Assembly: GCA_022842935.1 (NCBI GenBank)
Contig: JALHOP010000003.1
Coordinates: forward strand, 310,001 to 374,000
From: Myxococcota bacterium
GTDB lineage: Bacteria; Myxococcota; XYA12-FULL-58-9; JALHOP01
Direction of reading: 5' to 3'
Length of the DNA: 64,000 nt
The position numbers and the translations under genes were made by a program. Under the pieces are notes generated by a model. The model saw only the letters and a list, made by a program, of their open reading frames with translations. It made no database searches and was not told where the DNA came from. Of this stretch, positions 35,007 through 43,319 are shown piece by piece. The first letter of the stretch is position 1. Every line of letters starts with the position of its first letter.

Positions 35007-36073
35007 CAGCCGTCACCCCCGAAGCGGAGGGCCAAACCCACCGCGACCGCCGCCGCCGGAGCGACCGAAGCTAGATACTCGCGGTCCTGACCACCGATCT
35101 GGATGTTGCGGAAGGGATCGGCGACCGTGACCTGTACGCCAATACGCTGCTGCAAGGCCTGCGAGAGGGCGCGCAGTCGCGCGGTGCCACCGGTGAGATA
35201 CACCTGCTGCGGTGAGGGGTCGGCGCTCGTGGCCGAGTAGAAGTCGATCGATCTCTGCACTTCGCTCGTGATGGTTTCGGCCACCCGCTGGATGGCCTCC
35301 TCGACGTCCTGTGGAATGACGTCGGTCGTCTCGGTGTCGCGACGCTTGTTCGACGGCGCGCCGATCTTCAAGGTCTCTGCCTCTTCGAACGAGACGCCCA
35401 TCGTCTTCTGGATCTCTTCAGTGACCGCGTTGCCACCGATCGTGAGGTCGCGCGTGAAGCTCGAGATACCCTTGGAGACGATGTTGATGTTGGTCTTGGA
35501 GGCGCCAACGTTGACGAGAGCGATCGAGCCGTCCGCCGGCACGTCGTAGTTGGTCTCGAACATATTCTGGGTAGCGAAAGCGTCCACGTCGCAGATGACG
35601 GGCTCGAGCCCCGCTTCGACGATGACACTCTGATACTCGTTGATGAGGTCTTTCTTCGCAGCGACGAGAACGACTTCCATCTGACCCGGCTGTGACTGCT
35701 CGCGGACGATCTGCACGTCGATATTCACGTCTGCGATGTCGAACGGGATGAACTGCTCGGCCTCCCACTGGATCGATTCTTCGAGATCTTCGGCCGACTG
35801 CTGTGCCATCGGGATCTTCTTGATGATCACCGAGTGACCGGAGACAGAAATCGCGACTTGTTTGTTCTTGATGCGGTGCGAAGCGATGAGCTCCTGCACG
35901 GCCTCGACGACCTTGGCCGAGTTCATCAATGCGCCGTCGACGATGGCTTCGCTCGGGAGCTGGACGATGCCGAAATTCTCCAGGATGTAGCCCTTCTTCG
36001 AGCCACGCAGCTGGCAGAGCTTGACCGCGCTCGCCCCAATATCGATGCCCACACACAGCTTTTCTCGGGCCAT
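35006..36073 (-). CDS. pilM: Type IV pilus actin-like ATPase PilM
   Basis: The 355-residue protein has the actin/FtsA-like ATPase fold of PilM. Visible motifs are 'VGIDIGASAVKLCQL' (phosphate 1 loop), 'ALVNVGASKTNINIV' (phosphate 2) and 'QVYLTGGTARLRALSQALQQ' (adenosine loop), with 'IPMAQQSAEDLEESIQWEAE' also typical. PilM is cytoplasmic, binds the PilN N-terminus, and is the first gene of the pilM-N-O-P-Q operon. The 100-base gap to the divergent beta-helix gene must hold its promoter; I saw no convincing sigma-54 (GG-N10-GC) element there. Confidence 0.96.
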   Translation of the reverse strand: MAREKLCVGIDIGASAVKLCQLRGSKKGYILENFGIVQLPSEAIVDGALMNSAKVVEAVQELIASHRIKNKQVAISVSGHSVIIKKIPMAQQSAEDLEESIQWEAEQFIPFDIADVNIDVQIVREQSQPGQMEVVLVAAKKDLINEYQSVIVEAGLEPVICDVDAFATQNMFETNYDVPADGSIALVNVGASKTNINIVSKGISSFTRDLTIGGNAVTEEIQKTMGVSFEEAETLKIGAPSNKRRDTETTDVIPQDVEEAIQRVAETITSEVQRSIDFYSATSADPSPQQVYLTGGTARLRALSQALQQRIGVQVTVADPFRNIQIGGQDREYLASVAPAAAVAVGLALRFGGDG

Positions 36074-36173
36074 TGGCTACGTCGCCTCTCTCAAGTTTGC
36101 GGACCTCGAGCCAGGAGCACAGTTTAGAACGGCCCCAAAAGCCCGCAAGAAATCGGCCGAAGTTGGAGAAGAA

Positions 36174-37553
36174 ATGAGACCCGTTTTAGCCCTTGGGCTC
36201 CTGCTGTTCGTGCTTCCCGCGCGCGCCGGTGTGATCGAGGTGACGCCTGCCGACGACCTCCGTGAGCTGCTCGCGGGAGCGGAGCCGGGTGACGAATACG
36301 TCCTATCAGCGGGCACTTACGACCTCGGCGCGGCACGAACGGTCATCTCGGTGTTAGCGGGACCGTCGGAGCCCGTGGTGCTCCGCTCTGCGGCGGGCGT
36401 CCGGGCCGTCTTGTTCCGGCCCACGACGGCGCGAGCCGTGCTCGACATCGAGAGCTCGAGCAACATCGTTCTGCGCGGCCTCGAGCTGGTCGGCGGCGCT
36501 CGCGGAATCGACATCATCTCCTCCGACCAGGTCGTGATCGAAGAGAGCATCATTCATGGCGCGGCGGGCGCCGGCGTGGCGGCGACGACGGGGAGCGGCA
36601 CGGTGGCGCAAAACACCTACGAGGGGCTTACCATCCGCGACAACGATATCTACGCGAACGGCGCTGGTGTCGTTTTGGGGTGTGACGGTGCCTTCATCTG
36701 CAGCGCGCCCAACGTCCGCGTAGAGCGTAACGACATCTATGCGTCGGCGACGGAGGGCGGCATCCGTCTAGGGCCAGGAAGCGTTGGCGCGGTGATTCGT
36801 GACAATTGGGTTCACGACGGCGTCGGTTTCGGAATCGCGCTGGCGGGTGATGCCCAGGGCGCCGTCATCGAGCGCAACGCGATGTGGCGTCTGACCGGCT
36901 TCGGGGTCGAAGTGACGCGCGGGGCATCGGTGCGCAACAATATCGTTATCGCCGCGGCCGACTTCGCCCTCCGTGCCGTCGTCGATGGAGCCGCGGTTAG
37001 CGATCTTCGCCTGGTCAATAATACCATTGTCGGCAATAGCGGACTCGCCATCGCGCAGGCCCAGAGCGATGTGGTGGTCGCAAACAACGCGATTTATGCC
37101 GACACGGCGTTCCAAGTCACCGGTAGCGTCACGGGCGTTACGTTCTCGGGAAACGTTGGTAGCGGCGCTCAGGTGGGGGTGGCGGGGCTGCTTGCCTCAG
37201 GTGGAACCGTCGCGGAAGCTTTTGTCAGGGTCTCGGCGGATGGCGGTTCACTCAACGCACATCTGCGCTCGACGAGCGTCCTCGTCGGCGCTGGCGACGC
37301 ATCCCTGCAACCAGCTGACGACTTCGATCGGAGGCCGCGCGGCACGTCACGCGACGTCGGGGCCTACGTCTTTGTGGAAGGTGACGACGATGAGCCGGGC
37401 GGGGGCAGCGGTCTCGGCGGCAGCCAGGCTCCGGGCGTCGGTGGGTCGCCTTTCAAACCCGGCCCAGCGAGGTCCGAGGAGGGCTGTGCCGCGCTACCGG
37501 CCGCGTGGCCCGTGCTGCTCGGCATGGCGCTGTACTTGCGGCGCCGTTGTTAG
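36174..37553 (+). CDS. Secreted right-handed beta-helix protein with MYXO-CTERM-like tail
   Basis: The 459-residue product starts at an ATG with GGAG five bases upstream, giving a signal peptide ('MRPVLALGLLLFVLPARA'). From about residue 60 to 370 it is made of parallel beta-helix turns with the usual Asn and hydrophobic ladder ('NIVLRGLELVGGARGIDI', 'VRVERNDIYAS', 'VRNNIVIAAADFALRAVV'). After a Gly-rich stretch the C-terminus is 'EEGCAALPAAWPVLLG' followed by a short hydrophobic run and 'RRRC'. That resembles the MYXO-CTERM sorting signal: a Gly-Cys pair, one helix and a basic end. Such proteins are anchored to or released from the surface after cleavage by a CPBP-type protease. The ligand or substrate is unknown. 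Confidence 0.82.
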   Translation: MRPVLALGLLLFVLPARAGVIEVTPADDLRELLAGAEPGDEYVLSAGTYDLGAARTVISVLAGPSEPVVLRSAAGVRAVLFRPTTARAVLDIESSSNIVLRGLELVGGARGIDIISSDQVVIEESIIHGAAGAGVAATTGSGTVAQNTYEGLTIRDNDIYANGAGVVLGCDGAFICSAPNVRVERNDIYASATEGGIRLGPGSVGAVIRDNWVHDGVGFGIALAGDAQGAVIERNAMWRLTGFGVEVTRGASVRNNIVIAAADFALRAVVDGAAVSDLRLVNNTIVGNSGLAIAQAQSDVVVANNAIYADTAFQVTGSVTGVTFSGNVGSGAQVGVAGLLASGGTVAEAFVRVSADGGSLNAHLRSTSVLVGAGDASLQPADDFDRRPRGTSRDVGAYVFVEGDDDEPGGGSGLGGSQAPGVGGSPFKPGPARSEEGCAALPAAWPVLLGMALYLRRRC

Positions 37554-37585
37554 TCTTTGCGCTGCCAGAGAATCTCGCTTATTCG

Positions 37586-38569
37586 ATGGGCTCGATGGGG
37601 CGTGAAGCCGAAGAACAGCTTCTCAGCGAGGTGGCTGGCCTCGCGGTCGAGGAGATCCTCGCCCTTTGCTACGCCTTCAAGGCCTCGACAGCGCGTCTGC
37701 GTCTGTACTCCAACGCCCTGCGTAAGCGCGGCGGCGAGCGTGCGCAATTTGCGAGCTGCCTTATCTGCTTCGATCTCGCGCGTCAGGGCGACGAGACCGC
37801 CCAGCTCGAGTTCCGTTTCCTCTCCGACACTATGCGCAGCCTCGCGACGGACAACACCCTCGTGACCTCGCTGGTCGGGACCGACGACTACCTCGTCTTC
37901 GTGTGGGAGCTATGCCAGGCGCAGCTCCAGGAGATGGACCCCCGGTTCGATGCGAGCACCGAGCCACTCACTCTCGAGACGACGCCCGTCGCCGAGGTCG
38001 ATCTACTCTCCGACGACGACTTCGACGATTTCGTCATCAGCGTCGACGACGCGCGCATGTGGCGGCGATTCGACGAAGCCGTCGAGACCTTCCTCGGCGG
38101 AACTGTTGGCGTGCCTGTTTACGATCCGACATCCGGTTTTCGCCTGCACAGTGGTCGCGACGTGAGCCGCGTCGAACGGTTCCTGCAAGAGCTGGACTCG
38201 CTACGCGAGTTCATTCCTCTCTCGCGGGGTTTCCGTGCCCTGACGCTGCTGTTTTACGGGACCCACATGCGCTCGAAGAGCATCTTCGGCTCAATCAACC
38301 AGCGCAAGCAGGCGGTGCTCCGCGAAGGCCTCGACGAGTTCACGAAGAGCGGCCCCGCGGTGTGGGAAATCATCGGCGTGCTGGGCCCTCTGCACGCTCC
38401 CGAAGATGTGCTCGAGCGCTTTGTCGATTTGGTGGCCGACTACATCAGCTGGCTAGCCGATAAACCCGAGCACGCGAGCCAGGGTGTTGCTGGCTACGAC
38501 CCAGTGTCGCGTCTTCTCGAGCGGACAGCGGCGCGCGGTGGCAATCGACGTCAAGGCAGCAGGTATTGA
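37586..38569 (+). CDS. Conserved-looking cytoplasmic protein of unknown function
   Basis: The 327-residue protein, from the ATG at 37586, has no signal peptide or membrane helix. It is mainly helical, with an acidic run near residue 143 ('DLLSDDDFDDFVISVDDARM') and a conserved-looking C-terminal part ('RGFRALTLLFYGTHMRSKSI'). No catalytic motif is evident. The upstream frame overlaps the end of the beta-helix gene, so the start at 37586 (or 37595) is more likely than one at 37505. No ribosome site is clear. I do not recognise it. It may be co-transcribed with the beta-helix gene 32 bases upstream. Confidence 0.65.
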   Translation: MGSMGREAEEQLLSEVAGLAVEEILALCYAFKASTARLRLYSNALRKRGGERAQFASCLICFDLARQGDETAQLEFRFLSDTMRSLATDNTLVTSLVGTDDYLVFVWELCQAQLQEMDPRFDASTEPLTLETTPVAEVDLLSDDDFDDFVISVDDARMWRRFDEAVETFLGGTVGVPVYDPTSGFRLHSGRDVSRVERFLQELDSLREFIPLSRGFRALTLLFYGTHMRSKSIFGSINQRKQAVLREGLDEFTKSGPAVWEIIGVLGPLHAPEDVLERFVDLVADYISWLADKPEHASQGVAGYDPVSRLLERTAARGGNRRQGSRY

Positions 38570-38633
38570 CCACGCGGTTTGAGTCCGCCGCAGGCACACG
38601 CACTAGCGGAGCGACACCACGGCTCTGCTAGCT

Positions 38634-40010
38634 CTAGATCTCGTCGGCGCGGATACCAGCGCGGTTGACGACGTGACCAATGGCGTCGAGGAAAGGACCG
38701 ATATCCTTGCCCGTACGACGCAGGCTCCAGAGGGATAAGCCGGTAGCAATGCCTGCGAACCCCGCGAGACCAACGCCGACGAAGGTCAGCAGGTTGTGTG
38801 AGTTCGGAATCGCCGCCGCGAGACCCGCAAGTCCGACAGCAGCGAACCACGGGGCGGCTCCGCCGGCGCCTGCGGCAGCGATAGCGGCGGTTGCCGGCGC
38901 CTTGGGATCTGGCTTGAGGTTGTTGGAGATAGTCGTGATAGCGGACACCGGCTGCTCGCTGACGTCGCGGAACAGGTTGTTGAGGCGTTCACCCCAACCC
39001 GCTGCAGTACGGCCGAGAAAACCGATCGTCGCTTCGTAGCGTGTGTTGTTGACGTCGACGACGCGCAATACGACGCCCATCTGGCGCGTGGCACCAAGGC
39101 CAAGCGCCTTGGATGGATCATTGAACGCGAGGTTCGCTTCGACCGAGAGATCCTTGAGCGTGCCTTCGTCACGTAGGCCAACGTAGAGCTCATTGTCGTC
39201 GCCGCGCACGTAGATGCGGTCGTAGCCGGTACGCGCGAACTGCTGCTCGTAGGCGTTGACGTTGTTGTTGAGGATCTCGCGCTGTTTGTCGCGCGGTTGA
39301 TCCTCGAACTTCTTGTTGTCGGGCAGGGCGATCTGGTCGAGGAGAGGCAGCTTGAAGACACGGTGGCAACGTACCCCGTGGCCCTCGAGGCTCCCGTGAT
39401 TGGTGAGGCCGCCGAGACCGGTGGTCATGTAGAGACGCAGTGCTTCGACGTTGCGCTTGGTGAAGGTCGGGTCGGCGCTTGCCTTGCGGAAGGGCTCGCT
39501 GGGCCTAAAACCTGGCTCACTTTGCTTGATGAGCTCGGCCCAGCCCGCGCGCAGCTCGCCAATGGTGAGGACACCCGCGGTATTCGACCCTCCGTAGCTG
39601 TCACTGATGACACGCGCGCATGCGCGGATGTCGTCGTGTTTGATGGCCTCGACTTTCATGGTCATCAGCAGCGGAACTTCGACTGCGACGGTCGCGGCGT
39701 GTGCGAGCCTCCTGTCGAGCTCTTGCAGCCGCGCGAGACCTTCGGGACCCGTGATCAGCTCGAGATCGCTCGGCTGCAACTTGTCGAGGGGGGTCGGCTT
39801 TCCCTGGGCGCGCTGCTCGAGCCACCCAAAGGTACGCGCCAGGGCCTCGGGAGTAAGGCGGTGAAGCGAGGGGTCGCTGACCCGGCGGGGCCTTTTCGCA
39901 GTATCGGCGGCGGTTTGGGTGACGCGTGCAGCTCCGTACAGGAGCGGATCTTCAATCGCCGTGATCGTGATGTGAGGGGCGGACGTCCGCCTAGCGGGCT
40001 TGGTTACCAT
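38634..40010 (-). CDS. Protein of unknown function with C-terminal hydrophobic helices
   Basis: The 458-residue protein has no signal peptide. Residues about 1-360 are soluble, with segments such as 'MKVEAIKHDDIRACARVI' and 'YDRIYVRGDDNELYVGLRDE', and no recognisable enzyme motif. Near the C-terminus are two hydrophobic stretches ('FAAVGLAGLAAAIPN' and 'LLTFVGVGLAGFAGIATGLS') that could form a tail-anchored hairpin in the inner membrane. The architecture is a large cytoplasmic domain with a C-terminal anchor. It sits alone between convergent and tandem genes. I do not recognise the family. Confidence 0.7.
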   Translation of the reverse strand: MVTKPARRTSAPHITITAIEDPLLYGAARVTQTAADTAKRPRRVSDPSLHRLTPEALARTFGWLEQRAQGKPTPLDKLQPSDLELITGPEGLARLQELDRRLAHAATVAVEVPLLMTMKVEAIKHDDIRACARVISDSYGGSNTAGVLTIGELRAGWAELIKQSEPGFRPSEPFRKASADPTFTKRNVEALRLYMTTGLGGLTNHGSLEGHGVRCHRVFKLPLLDQIALPDNKKFEDQPRDKQREILNNNVNAYEQQFARTGYDRIYVRGDDNELYVGLRDEGTLKDLSVEANLAFNDPSKALGLGATRQMGVVLRVVDVNNTRYEATIGFLGRTAAGWGERLNNLFRDVSEQPVSAITTISNNLKPDPKAPATAAIAAAGAGGAAPWFAAVGLAGLAAAIPNSHNLLTFVGVGLAGFAGIATGLSLWSLRRTGKDIGPFLDAIGHVVNRAGIRADEI

Positions 40011-40060
40011 GCGTCGTCAGGCAATATCGCCGCCCAAAACGCCCAGGTTGCTTGTCAGCG

Positions 40061-41299
40061 CTACTCCACGAGGGAAAGAAACCGCGCCAGGATGTCGCGC
40101 GCCACCGCGTCGAGCGATTCGCCCTTGCGGCCAGCCAGCCGTTTGAGGCGCTCCATCTGCTCATCGTTGAGGGTCACGAACAGGCCATCGGCCTCGACCG
40201 TGATGCTGTTGGTCGGGACTGGCACGACGTCATGGTTGGTGATGCCGCCGTTCGTACGCTCCATGGTCGAGCGTTTTCCCGAGCTTGCCGCCCTGCGTTT
40301 TCCCGAGCTTGCGGACCGGGAGCCAGAGGGCTGGTGGACGGCCGGCTCCCGACGGGACCGCCGCGCCTGCTCGGCCTGGATATCTTCCTTGTAGAGCTGC
40401 TTGAGGAAGTTCGACAGATGCACGTTCGATGGCGTGAACTCGTGACCCGCGAGAAACGTGTCGATGTCGTACTGCATGTCGAAGGCGGTCTGGTAGCGCT
40501 TCTTCCGGTCTTTCTCGAGCGCCCGCATGATGATGGCTTCGACCTCCGGCTGTACGTCATCGCGGAAGTAGGACGGCGGGTAGATCTTGCCGTCGATGAT
40601 GTTGTTCATGATGGCGAGGTCGTTGTCGCCGCTGAACAGCTTCAAGCCCGTGAGCGCTTCGTAGAGGACGACACCCAGGGAGAACACGTCGGAACGAGCG
40701 TCGACGGGTTTTCCCATCACCTGCTCGGGCGACATGTAGACGAGCTTCCCCTTCACCTCACCGGCCTTCGTCTCGTGCAGTTGTGTAGCGGCCTTGGCGA
40801 TACCGAAGTCCAAGATCTTCACGTTGCCGTTCCAGGCGACACGGATGTTTTCCGGCGAGACGTCGCGGTGGACGATGTGCAACGGGTTTCCGTGCGCGTC
40901 GGTCTTGGTGTGCGCGTAGAAGAGAGCCTCGCAAACGTTGCTAGCGATCTTGAGCGCGTATTCGACCGGGAAAGGGATATCGAGGGACTTGGCGCGCGGC
41001 ACGATGGACGACATGTCGCGGCCAGCGACGTACTCCATGGCGATGAAGTACGAGGCATCGATGAGGCCAAGGTCGTGGATCTGCACGATGTTGGGATGGG
41101 CGAGCTGGGCAGCGAGTTTCGCCTCACCCAGAAACATGGTCACGAAGGCATCGGTCGCCGACAGATGCGGCCGAATGCGCTTGATGACCACTTCCTTCTC
41201 GAAGCCTTCGACCCCAGCATGACGGGCGAGGAAGACCTCGGCCATGCCGCCGACTCCGATCTGCTCGAGGAGGGTGTAACTGCCGAAGAACTCGCTCAT
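40061..41299 (-). CDS. Ser/Thr protein kinase with C-terminal ribbon-helix-helix-like domain
   Basis: The 412-residue protein has a complete Hanks-type kinase domain: Gly loop 'IGVGGMAEVF', catalytic Lys40 ('VVIKRI'), 'HRDVSPEN' with Asp146, 'DFGIAKA' with Asp164, and 'YMSPEQVMGKPVDARSDVFS'. After residue about 290 comes a basic Ser/Arg-rich linker without any membrane helix. The last 48 residues ('GLFVTLNDEQMERLKRLAGR', then 'LDAVARDILARFL') have the strand-helix-helix pattern of ribbon-helix-helix DNA-binding proteins. A soluble kinase with such a domain could phosphorylate regulators at DNA or be controlled by dimerisation. The start overlaps the preceding lipoprotein stop by four bases (ATGA). 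Confidence 0.9.
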   Translation of the reverse strand: MSEFFGSYTLLEQIGVGGMAEVFLARHAGVEGFEKEVVIKRIRPHLSATDAFVTMFLGEAKLAAQLAHPNIVQIHDLGLIDASYFIAMEYVAGRDMSSIVPRAKSLDIPFPVEYALKIASNVCEALFYAHTKTDAHGNPLHIVHRDVSPENIRVAWNGNVKILDFGIAKAATQLHETKAGEVKGKLVYMSPEQVMGKPVDARSDVFSLGVVLYEALTGLKLFSGDNDLAIMNNIIDGKIYPPSYFRDDVQPEVEAIIMRALEKDRKKRYQTAFDMQYDIDTFLAGHEFTPSNVHLSNFLKQLYKEDIQAEQARRSRREPAVHQPSGSRSASSGKRRAASSGKRSTMERTNGGITNHDVVPVPTNSITVEADGLFVTLNDEQMERLKRLAGRKGESLDAVARDILARFLSLVE

Positions 41300-41862
41300 G
41301 GCGGAGGATTTTTCGGCTCGGCGGTCTTCTTGGACTTCTTCTTGGCGGGAGTCGCCGCGAGGGGGGGATCGCTGCCTGCGCCGGAAGGCACGCTCGCTTT
41401 TGCGGCTGGCTCGTTCTTGCGCGTCGAGGCGATGGTGCTGAAGCTATCGAGGTCGGGGAATTTGGGGTCGAGCGTCTTCAAGGTCTGCCAGGTGACGAGC
41501 GCGGCATCGATGTCGCCGCCGATCTGCTGGGCCCAGCCGAGCTCCCAGTAGGCCATGGTGTTGCGCGCGTCCTCTTTGACCGCTTCGGCGAACACTGCGG
41601 TTGCCTCGCCTGCGCCGACGCGTCCCTTGGTCTTGAGCAACGCGCGTCCTTTGGCGACGAGCTCCTCGGAGCGCTTTTGGGCTTCCTTGCTGGCCTTGGG
41701 GAAGTTTGCTGCGGCGCTCCCCGGAGGGGTCGCCTCGACACGGGGCTCCGGCGACGTCGGGACCGTGACTGCTTCGCCGGGACCGGGCCCAGGCGCGGTC
41801 TGGCTCTGCGACGAGCAGGCCGCGGCAGAGGCGACGACGATGATGGCCAAGACGCGGATCAC
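41296..41862 (-). CDS. Lipoprotein with TPR-like segment
   Basis: This 188-residue protein has a lipoprotein signal ('IIVVASAAACSSQ', Cys16), a Pro-rich spacer and then a helical part at about residues 55-135 with one or two TPR-like pairs ('AVKEDARNTMAYWELGWAQQ', 'DIDAALVTWQTLKTLDPKFP'). The C-terminus is Lys/Pro-rich. It lies between a histidine kinase and a Ser/Thr kinase and overlaps both by four bases, so the three form one tightly coupled operon. A sensory or scaffold role in the envelope is a reasonable inference, but no ligand can be named. Confidence 0.75.
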   Translation of the reverse strand: MIRVLAIIVVASAAACSSQSQTAPGPGPGEAVTVPTSPEPRVEATPPGSAAANFPKASKEAQKRSEELVAKGRALLKTKGRVGAGEATAVFAEAVKEDARNTMAYWELGWAQQIGGDIDAALVTWQTLKTLDPKFPDLDSFSTIASTRKNEPAAKASVPSGAGSDPPLAATPAKKKSKKTAEPKNPPP

Positions 41863-43088
41863 GATGACTCCCGTGGGAGTGGTACCTGGATGTAGAGCGT
41901 CGTGCCATGTCCCGCCACTGATTCGACGCTGATCGAGCCGTTCACCATGGAAGCGCGCTCTCGGATGCTGGCGAGCTTGAGCTCGTCGTGGGGGCCAGCG
42001 TTGCGGTTCAGGTCGGGGCTGTCGAAACCAGCGCCGTCGTCTTCGACGATCGCGAGTACGTTATCGGAGTTACGGCGCAGGACCACGCTAACCGCGGAGG
42101 CGCGCGCGTGCTTGATGACGTTGGTGAGCGCTTCCTGCACCATACGGTAGAGGTGCTGCTCCACGGGCTTGGGCATGCGCCCACGGCTCGAGAACCCGTT
42201 CATGTGGAGATCGACGTGCAGCACCTCCGCACGGTTGAGCTCGCCAATGTGCATCTCGATGGCGGCCGGAAAGCCGAGGTCATCCAGCGTACCGGGCCGC
42301 AGGCCCCGTGCCAGGCGTCCGACTTCGCGGACACTCTGTGCCGTGATCTCGCGCAGTAGGCGGACCTGCTCGCGTGGCTCCCCATCGCCGAGATCTTCCT
42401 CGAGCGCCTTCAGGCCGACGAGAAGTGTCGCGAGCGATTGGCCGAGCTCGTCGTGCAGCTCGAGCGCGAGACGCCTACGCTCCTCCTCCTGGGCTTGGAT
42501 CGACTCCTCGATGACGCGGGTGCGCAGGGCCTCTGCCTGCTTTCGCGCCGTGATGTCCTGGCCGACGCCAATGAGCGTACCGTCGGAGAGGCGCATGTTG
42601 TTCCAGGCCGTGTTGAGCTTCACGCCGTTTCGCGTGGTGACCACGTTCTCATGCCACGTCCCTGGCGCTTCCTCGAGCTTCTCGTAAACGAGCGCGCTCT
42701 CGGCCGCGTCGGGGTAGAAGAGCGGAACTCCGTCTTTGTTGCGAATCTCCTCGAGCTTGTAGCCAAGGACCCGCTCGAACTCGCGATTGACCCAGGCGAT
42801 GGTGCCGTCGGGGTTGAATACGTCCATCATGACGGGGGCGTTGTCGAAGAGGGCCTGAATGAGCTCGCGTTGCTTCCCTTGCAAGCCCGCGACTGGCGAA
42901 CCAGCCCCCTCGGCAGCCCAACCGGCACGTCCGGCTTCCTCGAGGACGTAGACGATGAGACAGCCTTTGTCCGCCGTCGCGCACGGAGGCTCGCTGACCA
43001 CGCGGACGTCGAAGCCCGCCTCGCGCAGCTCTCGTTCTTGGGCTGTGACGTCCTGGTCAGGACGCGCAACCACGTATGCTGCTCTCAT
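41859..43088 (-). CDS. PAS-domain sensor histidine kinase (NarL/DesK-type, HisKA_3)
   Basis: The 409-residue protein lacks membrane helices. Residues 1-60 resemble a degenerate receiver-like module. Residues about 78-185 form a PAS domain ('PVMMDVFNPDGTIAWVNREF', ending 'GVGQDITARKQAE'). The dimerisation/phosphotransfer helix is 'ERRRLALELHDELGQSLA' with phospho-acceptor His212, as in HisKA_3 kinases. The ATPase domain at about 300-405 shows 'QEALTNVIKHARA' and 'DDGAGFD'. Such kinases usually pair with a NarL-type regulator, and none is encoded nearby, so the partner is elsewhere. It starts the operon with the lipoprotein and the Ser/Thr kinase. Confidence 0.9.
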   Translation of the reverse strand: MRAAYVVARPDQDVTAQERELREAGFDVRVVSEPPCATADKGCLIVYVLEEAGRAGWAAEGAGSPVAGLQGKQRELIQALFDNAPVMMDVFNPDGTIAWVNREFERVLGYKLEEIRNKDGVPLFYPDAAESALVYEKLEEAPGTWHENVVTTRNGVKLNTAWNNMRLSDGTLIGVGQDITARKQAEALRTRVIEESIQAQEEERRRLALELHDELGQSLATLLVGLKALEEDLGDGEPREQVRLLREITAQSVREVGRLARGLRPGTLDDLGFPAAIEMHIGELNRAEVLHVDLHMNGFSSRGRMPKPVEQHLYRMVQEALTNVIKHARASAVSVVLRRNSDNVLAIVEDDGAGFDSPDLNRNAGPHDELKLASIRERASMVNGSISVESVAGHGTTLYIQVPLPRESS

Positions 43089-43137
43089 ACGCGCTCGTCG
43101 ATGCGTTCACGCACTTCTCACGTGCGTTGTTGGATGG

Positions 43138-43227
43138 CGGAGCAGGGGGGATTCGAACCCCCGATAGAGCTTTTGACCCTATGCAGGTTTAGCAAACCTG
43201 TGCCTTCAGCCACTCGGCCACTGCTCC
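43138..43227 (-). tRNA. tRNA-Ser (anticodon GCT)
   Basis: On the minus strand the 5' end GGAGCAG pairs with CTGCTCC, followed by discriminator G and an encoded CCA (43135-43137). The D-arm 'GCCGAGTGGCTGAAGGC', the anticodon loop TTTGCTAAA and the T-arm 'GGGGGTTCGAATCCCCC' are intact. A long variable arm is present, as expected for a class II serine tRNA. It decodes AGC and AGU. Its upstream side is a highly structured inverted repeat. Confidence 0.96.
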
Positions 43228-43228
43228 A

Positions 43229-43319
43229 CAGGAACGCGGGCGCTAAATATCGATCGAGGGTTGAAATTGCAAGCGAGGGGGCTAGAGGAGATCGCTTGCC
43301 CGCGTTCCTGTGGTTTTTT
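43229..43319. other. Nested inverted repeat upstream of tRNA-Ser(GCT)
   Basis: CAGGAACGCGGGC (43229-43241) pairs perfectly with GCCCGCGTTCCTG (43298-43310), and inside it GCAAGCGA (43269-43276) pairs with TCGCTTGC (43292-43299). TGG and six T residues follow on the plus strand at 43311-43319, giving a terminator-like shape although no plus-strand gene precedes it. It abuts the palindromic element at 43314-43702 and must overlap the promoter region of the tRNA on the minus strand. Confidence 0.6.

Noticed and set aside
36074-36173. Sigma-54 promoter for the pil operon
   Set aside because: No GG-N10-GC element with suitable context was found in the pilM upstream gap.
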